A stretch of 64,000 nt of DNA. Origin: Coenobita brevimanus. Lineage: Eukaryota; Arthropoda; Malacostraca; Decapoda; Coenobitidae. Location of the stretch: assembly GCA_032717465.1 (NCBI GenBank), contig CM064669.1, forward strand, positions 51,357,194 to 51,421,193. Direction: 5' to 3'. This document shows positions 1-8,600 of the stretch, piece by piece (the first letter of the stretch is position 1; the number at the start of each line of letters is the position of its first letter). The notes under the pieces are model-generated. The model made no database searches. It was not told where the DNA came from and saw nothing but the letters and a program-made list of their open reading frames with translations. A program made the translations under genes and the position numbers.

Positions 1-1029
1 ACAAAGACTGTGACCTCTCCACATTGAATGCTGAGATGTTATAGGAGATGGGTAGTAAAATACATTAATAGCTATAAAGACAGGTTAAGGAAATAATGGA
101 TGAATAATATAATCCCATTTTGCCATTTAGCCTAATAATATGTAATCATCTAAAAGGGGATGCAAATCTCTGTCAGGTACAATCAAACTTACCCTAGGTT
201 GTATTTCAGGAGACAGCAGCTGGAGAGTGGATGGGTGATGTTCATGGCAGCCAGTATTCACCACACCAGAAGAACTGATATGGATTTACGCTGGCCTTGT
301 GTGGAAGGTAATAGTCGTTGTTGTTGTGGTTCCAGGCTGGAGTGTGATGCCTTCCCCTGGTGGTACCAACAATATAACTTGGTGGATTCACTACCTACTT
401 ATACAGTGTCCTTCAGCTTCCTGCCTATATCCCAAGAGGAAGTTGGTGAACTGCAGAAGGGAAACCTTAGCTTGCAGTCCACTGGGTTCACAGTTCAAAA
501 AGTGTGGCTGCAACTACTCCTGCTGCATCTCATCTGAATGTAAACCCACTGGATTGCAGGTTGAAACTCTTTCAAGTCCACCATCCTCCTTTAGGGGGAT
601 AGGGAGGGAGGTGAGGGGTGTTTGTATAACTGGAGATACCCAGTTATATTAGTGCCACCACATGAAGGAATCCCTTTTGCACCAGGGTAATAGTAGCAGG
701 AATAGCAGTACTGTAGTAGTTGGGAGGAAGATAAGAAACGTTTGCATAGCCAGGCAGCGGAACTGATTGGTTATATTGTTGTCTCTGCAAGAAGGCATCC
801 CTCTCAAGCACCACTTTGCTTCATAAATCACCCTGATACTGAAGGGGTAAAGGAGGTAATATGTAAATCCTCCTAAACTGAATGGAATTGTGTGGATATA
901 ACAAGAATAAAGTATTTAAAAAATCACTGTCCAGCTCACCAAGATGCTTGCCTAATAAAGACTCTTCTTCCATGTCCACAGATGAATTGGGATCATGTCA
1001 GTGAAGCAGACACATCAGCCATTGGAAAT
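1..1029. repeat. Repeat-rich flank upstream of the zinc-finger gene
   Basis: No gene is seen here. Bases about 20-50 resemble the end of the dispersed repeat B family (inverse of its CAGCATTCAAGATGGAGAG-type end). Bases about 400-860 contain segments (such as AGTGCCACCACATGAAGGA and TTGCAGTCCACTGGGTTC) that recur at 1500-1585, 48060-48115 and 53210-53400, so this is another dispersed repeat. The open frames at 160-537 and 299-652 have no recognisable domain and lie across this repeat. Confidence 0.5.
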
Positions 1030-1428
1030 CAAGGAACTACCTGAATAATGTGTTCCAAGAGTGGAAAAATGATGTTACATGGGACATGAAGGAATTACTG
1101 GAGAACAGTACAATAAAAAGTGCTGAAGGCAGAGGAATGAGGTTCTGTGGGGTATCATGGAATTACCAAAGTAATACACTGCAAGAATGAGAAATGGGGT
1201 TATGAGGGGCATAAAGGAGTTACTTAGGTACCGGAATAATACATTCTGAGAGTGAGACAGGGGATTATGTGGGGCATGAAAGAGTTACCTGAGTAATACA
1301 TTCTGAGAGAAACGGGGTATTTGGGGCATGAAGGTAATAAGGAATTCTGAGGGTAGAGAAATGATATGTAGGGCATCAAGGAGTGACATGAGTAAAGAGT
1401 TTCATGAGTTGAGAAATGAGGGTACATC
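1030..1428. repeat. Degenerate minisatellite, about seven 47-69-bp units
   Basis: Units begin with AAGGA(A/G)TTACCTGAGTAAT-like sequence and end with GGGGCATGA or a close variant. Approximate unit starts are 1030, 1089, 1157, 1212, 1279, 1331 and 1378. Units differ in length and have many substitutions, so the array is old. It lies just upstream of the zinc-finger gene. Confidence 0.6.
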
Positions 1429-1604
1429 TTTTTGCTGTTTCTCAAAAGGATTGAAGCTTGTACTGCAGGCATAATTATCCCACCTTCATCGGTCTTCTTC
1501 AAGGGTATTAGGAAGTAGATAAAGGATGTTTGTACTAATGAGGCAGTTGAGCCTCCCAGTTACCTTAGTGCCACCACATTGAGATAACCAGGTGGGATGA
1601 CGTA

Positions 1605-2890
1605 ATGGAGGTGGTTAAGGAAGAACCTGATGTGAAGCTAGAGTGTGAGGTGAGTGAGGATGAGTGTGTCACTAAGGAGACTCCCCAAGATGCAGCCACC
1701 CTCTCAGCTGGAATTGGAAATTTCAGGTGTTTTGAGTGTGGGAAACTGTTTGTTTGTCAGAGTTCTCTTACCCGACACACAGTAGTTCATTCAGGAGTGA
1801 AGGAGTTTGAGTGTAGGGAATGTGGTAAAAAATTTGCTCAGAAAAGCAACTGTATGGTGCACCAGCTCATTCATTACGGAGTGAAGAAGTTACAGTGTGA
1901 GGAATGCGGTAAATTGTTCTCTCGGAAATATTGTCTCATTCAACACCTGGATGCTCATTAGGAATGAAGTTGTTCAAGTGTGACAAGTGTGGTAAATTAT
2001 CTGGTTACAAAAGTGATCTCAACAAGCACTTACAAACCCATTCTGGAGTGACGTTCAGTTGTGATATATGTGGTAGAGAGTTTAATCTTAAGAGCACTCT
2101 TTTGAATCACCTGCCAATTCATTCAGAGGTGAAGAAGCTCAGTTGTGGTGAATGTGGTAAGGAGTTTAATCATAAAAGCAGCCTGGTCAAGCATCAGATT
2201 ATACATTCAGGAGTGAAGCGGTTCCAGTGTGATGAATGTGGAAAGTTATTCACTGACAAGAGCAGCGTTACACAGCACTTACTGGTTCATACAGGAGTGA
2301 AAAAGTTTCAGTGTGATGAATGTGGTAAATGCTTTGGTCAGAATTGCCACCTGACCCAGCACCAATTAACTCATACAGGAGTAAAGAAATTTAAATGTGA
2401 CACTTGTGGCAAACTATTTGGTCAGAAAGGAAATCTCTCAAAACACCTAATGATTCATTTGGGGGTGAGGAAGTTCAAGTGCAATGAATGTGGAAAGCAG
2501 TTTAACCATAAAAGCAGTCTCATTAAACACCTAGTGATTCATTCTGATGAGAAGCAGTTTATGTGTGATGAGTGTGGTAAGCAATTTACTCTGAATGGAA
2601 ATCTCACAAAGCACTTACTAGCTCATACAGGAGTAAAGCAATTTAAGTGCAATGAATGTGGAAAGCTATTTGGTCAGAAGAGCCACCTTAATCAGCACTT
2701 GTTAATTCATTCAGGAGTGAAAAATTTTAAGTGTGATGAATGTGGCAAATTATTTACTCAGAAAAGCAGCCTTACACAGCACCTTCTAATTCATTTAGGC
2801 AGTAAGAAGTTCAAGTGCAGCGAGTGTGGTAAACTATTCAGTGAGAAGAGCACCCTCACCAAGCACTTGATAGTTCATGCAGCGCTGTAG
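1605..2890 (+). CDS. C2H2 zinc-finger protein with 14 fingers, broken by a 1-nt frameshift
   Basis: This is a likely DNA-binding nuclear protein. The ATG at 1605 follows an in-frame TAG near 1569 and opens an acidic N-terminus with VKEEP and VKLE, both resembling SUMO-acceptor sites. Three C-x2-C-x12-H-x3-H fingers follow, then TAG at 1959-1961. The +2-shifted frame continues with eleven more fingers to TAG at 2888-2890. At the break, the linker 'H-S-G-(V/M)-K' would be kept if one base were present after CATT, so a single missing base explains it; no intron signals are seen. It may be a sequencing error, an allele or a young pseudogene. The linkers read (S/T)GVKxF rather than the canonical TGEKP. 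Finger 4 has Ser where the hydrophobic Phe is expected (GKLSGYKS). The family assignment is certain; the target is unknown. Confidence 0.9.
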
Positions 2891-2956
2891 GTACTAATGC
2901 AACTTTAATAGCCAGGTTTTCTGCATTTACTGTGGACTTATACCAAAAATGGACAT

Positions 2957-2962
2957 AATAAA
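2957..2962 (+). promoter_or_regulatory. AATAAA polyadenylation signal of the zinc-finger gene
   Basis: AATAAA lies about 67 nt after the stop codon, with no nearer candidate. It is consistent with a short 3' UTR. Confidence 0.6.
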
Positions 2963-3600
2963 GGCAGTGTATAACAAGAATTTATTATATATATATATAA
3001 TCTTATTGTTCAAACCCATCCTTATACCTGGAACACCTCTCTCACTGTCATCAGAACTTGGGGTTGCCCACACTTTCATGTTCTCAGCATTAATAACATG
3101 GCCTTAAAGATGAATGTGTGGCAATAACATATTTGTTCTACCCTGACAAAGAGTACCAACCCTTTTCAGCTTATTCAACTCAGTTGATGGCCATGTGTAG
3201 TCTGATTAGAGAGTCAGTTTGCATAGGAAGCAGGGAGACTCTTTCATACCTCATATTTAAGGCCCACTACTGTATATGCAATCAAAAACTTGTATTCAAG
3301 TTGTGGGACTGATCCAGTCCAGTCAGGTTAAAACACCCCTATTATAGGTTACATTACACATCACTCCCAGAGTCAGTGGTAGGTGACCCAATTATCTGAT
3401 AAATTTTTGCTGATTTAACAGTTAACAATGTGCAATAAAAATACTTAGTTTTTTATATCACAATTAATTAGTACTGTATATCAAGAAGTTGTATTTCTGA
3501 TTACCAAATACTTTTTTATTAAGTGGAATCCAGAACAATATGCTTTACCAGTGAGCTTTCCATAATATATTTTTAGTCTCTCACATGCATAAAAGCAGTT
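2963..3600. other. AT-rich intergenic DNA, no gene seen
   Basis: This stretch includes a short (TA)n run near 2987-2999. The 64-codon frame at 3118-3312 has no features suggesting a gene. Confidence 0.5.
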
Positions 3601-3964
3601 TAACCTGTGGATTGCGAGTCACAGCTCAGGCTGGGTAGCATTGCGTTGCGAGCCACAGCTCAGGCTGTGCTTACCTTCCAGTGACCATGCATCACCGCTA
3701 ACTACTCCACCCCTACACAAACTTATGCATGGTGCTACGCAAAGACGGAGAGAGAGAGAGGTTTTTTCTATTTCACCAGATGATGCCCTGGATGTTTATC
3801 TTCAAGTTTATAATAAACAAAACTATTTTTTTTTTTTTCACTACACCCCTATGCAAACTTACACATGGCACTATGCAAAAAGAGAGAGAGAGAGAGAGAT
3901 TTTTCACCAGATGATACCCTATATGTTTATCTTCAAGTTTATAATAAACTAAAAAAAAAAAAAA
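3601..3964 (+). repeat. Tandemly duplicated element with internal AATAAA and an A-tail
   Basis: A short direct repeat (TTGCGAGYCACAGCTCAGGCTG) occurs at about 3613 and 3646. Two copies of a roughly 125-bp unit follow (about 3703-3835 and 3838-3964). Each has CTACACCCCTA, ATGCATGG-like sequence, a (GA)n run, TTTCACCAGATGATRCCCT and TTCAAGTTTATAATAAAC. The second copy ends in AATAAACT followed by a 14-nt A-run, like a retroposed polyadenylated transcript. Confidence 0.6.
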
Positions 3965-4029
3965 TCATGTTTTGCATACCATGGGGTGGGATAAAAAAAA
4001 GGTAATTGCACAATCCACAGATTAAGCTC

Positions 4030-4092
4030 TTCAATCTGATGATGTATTATTCATTTCATTCTCTCAATCTGATGATGTATTATTCATTTCAA
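4030..4092. repeat. Two-copy 32-bp direct repeat
   Basis: The sequence around CAATCTGATGATGTATTATT is present twice in a row with almost no differences, so the duplication is recent. Confidence 0.75.
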
Positions 4093-4352
4093 TCTTGCTA
4101 TATCCAGACAATCTGTTCACCTTACGATGTTTTTTGAACTCGAGGGGCTAGATACAGCCTTCATTTATCCCTTCATTACTTGGATGTTTTATAATCTGAA
4201 TAAAATCATCTAACAGTAGCAAAAATAAGGTATACATTATTAGACTAAATGGGTAAATGTAAGTAAATAAAGTGAAACTGAAACATGTATATCCATAATA
4301 TACAGTAAATATATGCTAACGAATGTAAAGAGTTATGATTACATTTGACCTC

Positions 4353-4555
4353 CAATTCATTTTCTTAGAAAGTCATTGCTATTAATGTCCACCTTAATTT
4401 AGCAGGGGTTTCCATCTTTCTCCATCTTATTTCCCATAGTTCTTTGGCAGGGTAGAACAGTACTACAGCTCTGCATCTTTTATACAGCACTTCTCTGTGA
4501 CTAGCACCGTATTCTAGTGTTAAAATCTTGTTACAGTTCATTAGCACGATATTCT
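4353..4555 (+). repeat. Repeat B copy (5' half)
   Basis: It carries the diagnostic blocks of the family: CAGTACTACAGCTCTGCATC, CACTTCTCTGTGACTAGCAC and TATTCTAGTGTTAAAATCTT. The same blocks recur at 22260, 26880, 27880, 33960, 39250 and 57890 (+) and at 29640, 31868, 37650, 38290, 54310 and 59160 (-). Confidence 0.65.
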
Positions 4556-4744
4556 AGTTGTTGTTGTACTACCCCGTCTATCTGACTGAGTAGACCCAAC
4601 AACTGCAGGCAAGCAGCCTCCCCTGCAGGATCATCCCGTGCAGTGAACCGATGTTCCCATGTGGCTGACAGTGCCTTGCCACAGCAAGGTGAGGGATTGG
4701 TGTGGCTTTGTTCCTGGATGAATGCTGATTTTGTCTCTCTCCAT

Positions 4745-5010
4745 CCAGTTAACAGGGGCACCACAGTAGACTCCATATCACCCTGTTATTTGGCTTTCTG
4801 GTTACCACCCAGCATAGTAAATGGTTTCCTGAGTTACAAGAAACCATCTGGCTTGTCACAGTGTTTAGCCACCTGAAGCGGAAAGAAGAATTGTGACGGA
4901 AAGGATAAGAAGAGGACAGGCAGAACAGAATGACAAACATGAAGGAAGAAGTAGGCAGCATTGCACCAAGCGAGTGGAATATGGGCACCCCTATCTACCA
5001 TCATTTCCTT
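4745..5010 (-). repeat. SINE-like composite repeat, truncated, minus orientation
   Basis: It reads GGTTACCACCCAGCATAGTA, GCTTGTCACAGTG and CATTGCACCAAGCGAGTGG. This is the reverse complement of the 5' part of the 11490-12010 element (ACTCGATGTAATGC...GTGACAAGCC...GGGTGGTAACC). A short repeat B end (about 5012-5070, TTCAAGATGGAAAGATGGC) follows it. Confidence 0.6.
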
Positions 5011-5075
5011 GCTACAGCTCGGCATTCAAGATGGAAAGATGGCAAATTTTGGCCAAGTTAAAGTGGACATATTAC

Positions 5076-5282
5076 TAGTATAATGTATAGTAACAGGGTA
5101 CATTGCAAACATTATTTTGTCATCATCATCCTTATTATCATCATCCCAAACTCTTTTCCCAGCTAAGTATGGGGTGAGGTAAAGAGGTTATGATGAATAA
5201 TGCGTGGAATATAGCCAATTATCTGTACATGGTATTAAACTGTTCTGTACATCACATTATGTTAACATATCCTCAACAAATA

Positions 5283-5317
<35 letters not shown>

Positions 5318-5620
5318 GGACCTCCTTTCCCACCCAAGGGCAGGGTGATAAAAAAAAAAAAAAATAAATAAATAAACACGCATTGTCAGGATGTCTTGCC
5401 CAGTTAATGGCAGATGATTATATTTATCTGACAATGAATCATAGGTGCATGAGTGTTAATTCTGTCAGCATTAACTCTCATGGTTGGGACAAGCCAATTA
5501 CAATATTGTAGCTAATGTCAGATAATGTATATTTAGATGAGTGAGTCTTAGGACCCTGAAAGTGTCAAAAGTAGTTTAAAATATATAACAATACTTAAAG
5601 CACATAAAATGAATGGTGTG
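5076..5620. other. Intergenic DNA downstream of the GANP gene
   Basis: It holds a (TCA)n microsatellite (about 5283-5316), a LINE 3'-UTR-like motif (CATCCGGACCTCCTTTCCCA, also at 12026), an A-rich run (5349-5376) and repeat-B-associated sequence (about 5450-5560). No convincing poly(A) signal for the minus-strand gene was found close to its stop. Confidence 0.45.
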
Positions 5621-8600
5621 TTAGAATGATTCCCCAAACAAATATTTGAGTTCCTCCTCAATTTCCAAAATGCTGGTCTCTGTTTTCATACTTAATTCTG
5701 CACATTTTTGTTTCTCGTCTTCAATATCAGTGAGCAGTTTGGTGGGCAATTTTTGCACTTTGGACTGATTGTTCCAAGGCTGATCTAATGTGTCTATCTT
5801 ACGCTTACGAGATCCATTCATGCTTACATCCATCACAGCACAGGCCCATTCAGGGTCTGATGTGTCACAAGCATTCCACCATGACTCTGGGTAAACAAAA
5901 CTCTCCATTCTCTTAGGCTGATAGAAAACGGTAGCATCAGGCAATTCTGACAACTGATGAGAAACACAGGCATAGATGAGCTCAGTCCATGGCAGCTGTA
6001 ACACATGCAATTTACATTCTGCAAAGTCTTCATCTTCAATGCCAAAAACTGGTTCCAGAATCTGTCTTGTGTTCAAAAGAATAGTATTTAAGTGTGAAAT
6101 GAGTCCAGTGGCATCCCCTTCAGATCCTACTACTTTCAAGCCATAGGAGTGAATGGCTTTGTTAATTCCCTGCCAGGTACTGAAACCTCCAACACTCAGC
6201 TTGGGAAGCATGACATGACTAAGCAGACGAGTGATATTCATGATGTCTGCTTTATTCCACGTGGGTGGAGGGACCTGACTCATGTGATTCAGCTCAGATG
6301 GAGGCCAGTCCAGGTTCTTAACATCATCATCATCAACTACCATTATTAAAAAGGTGATCACAGAGTTGAAAAGGTCAATCAATACAGAAGGATACATTGG
6401 GGACTTTCCATCTGCAGTTCTCTCATTATGTTTTACAAGAACTGGCTCCACAAACTTCTTTGCTACTAAACCAGATACAACACTGTTAAGGTGAGCTGCT
6501 GTTACTGTAAGAATATTACCATGCTGATGCCATGATCGAAATACCACATTCTGAAGTCTCTCTGAAACTTCAGGCTTCAACAAATCTTCTTCCATTAAAC
6601 TCCAACCATCTTGTGTGGTGTTCTTACTCTCAAAGAAAATCTTGATACACGAGACTCTAGGCATTCTGGCAATTATTTGAGTTAACTTGTGATACTGAGA
6701 ATCTTGTGTGCCCATATCAGAGGATACGAACACCACCAGTGAAGTGCCCTCTAAGTCCTCAGCAGAAATGGAATTCAGCAATGCCTCCGTTATGACCCAT
6801 GCATACTCTATGCCCGTCTTCCTTGACACCACCCTAAAGCAGTGGGTTGATGGTTCCTCGAGATTCTCTGGATCTTCAAATCCCATTTTTGTTCTCAACC
6901 AGTGCCTGATGCCTGGGCTAGCTGAGCTATTCACACATAATAACACTTTAAAGTACTGGCTTATGATATTTAAGGATACTGGGGGTAATTTATTGACTTC
7001 TTCTTCCAGTCTGGTCTGCAGTGGCAGTGGCATCCAGGCACATTCTCTCATCAGCTGCTTTGTTAAAACTACCTTCTCTAAGCAGGCACTTAAGTCACAC
7101 TCCAGTTTATTTAGCTTTATAATTGTCATATCCTCCACGGGTTGCCTGTGATAGCCCCATCCCAGTGCCTGATTCTGCTGTCTCAAGGTGAGCTGGGAAC
7201 ACATGGCTGGGAATGTCTCTTGTGACTGTTTGCGTCGTTGTGATCTTTGAGCTAGTTTACGCCATGCCTTAAATATCTCTCCCATCATTCTGAGGTTTAT
7301 ATTTCTTTGGAACTCCTTAATTCTCTGTTCTTGTTCTTCGGTGACAGCATCTAACGCTTCCTGGGAAATCTGTCTGAATTCCTCCGACAAAACTTCATTG
7401 ATACATCTCTGAGGTATCTCTTCCAGTAATTCTTTAAGAGCTACTTCAGTCTTAATTTCCTTCATGGCTTCTTGGCATATCTGTACAATTTGTTCCTGGA
7501 TAAACTGGTCACTGTAATCGGCATGGATACTCACAGACATTCTTTCATGCATTTCCTCAATAATCCTGCGCTCTTTTTCCTCTCTCTCCCTCTGACGTCT
7601 TAATCTTTCCTTCTCTTCCTTTTCTACCTCTAAGTAACCCTCTTGACTCAGATTTTTAAGTTCACGAGTGACTCCGTCTTCTAAAATTTCTTGAGTGATT
7701 GCATTTGCAGTTTCCTTTAGAACCATATCATGTCTAAGCACCTTAAAAACATCACTGCATATCTGGGTAAGCATTTCACTAAGAGCGCTGGATTCAATCA
7801 TATTATAAATATCTTTCATCCGTGCCAGTAGCTGATAGTTTTGCTGGGTTTCAGGTTTTGTAACAGAGGCGATGGCACTGCCCAAAGGTGACTGGGTAAT
7901 GTGTTGTTTCTGCTGATCTGATGCATCCTTGGACTCTGGCTTGAGATATCCTTGGTCATTGAAGCTGTTGTGTGGTGTGTGTGTGAGGACAGGGTTGTCT
8001 GGCAGGGGACCTCCTTGGATCACCTCACTCACTGAACAATTCCGCTTCACCTCCACCAGCCTCACGGGTCTCACTACTGATGGCCATTCTTCTGGGTGTG
8101 CTATGAACGACTGCTTGTCCAGAATTACACTGTCTTCCTCAACACTCACTCCATGTGTTGTGAGGTAACTTACAGCATCATCATCATCCTCAAAACCAAG
8201 CATATTTATGATGGTATGTAAAGGTATTGACTGTTTCCCTGTAAAGGTATAAGCCCTCATCATGGTATCCAGGGCTTTTGACCGCACTTGTCTGAAATAT
8301 CTAAGCAAGAGACAACCCTGTAGATATGTGGCTTGTTGAATCAGCTTGAAAAACTTGATATAATTATTAAACATGACAGCCAAAATAACCTTTAGAGCAA
8401 ACTGAACTTGGGCTGACTTCTGCACTTCTTCTCTAAACTTTGAGTATTGGTGAACAATTGTTTCACCATCATTGAGATTTAGAAGCATTTCATACGCTCG
8501 AAACTCTGGTTCGGTATCAAAGTACTTATCTTTCTCTGAAAGGTCATAGTAGAGCTCTTTCAGGGTCTGCAGACTCTTGGTGAGGTGTTCTGTGTTCATC

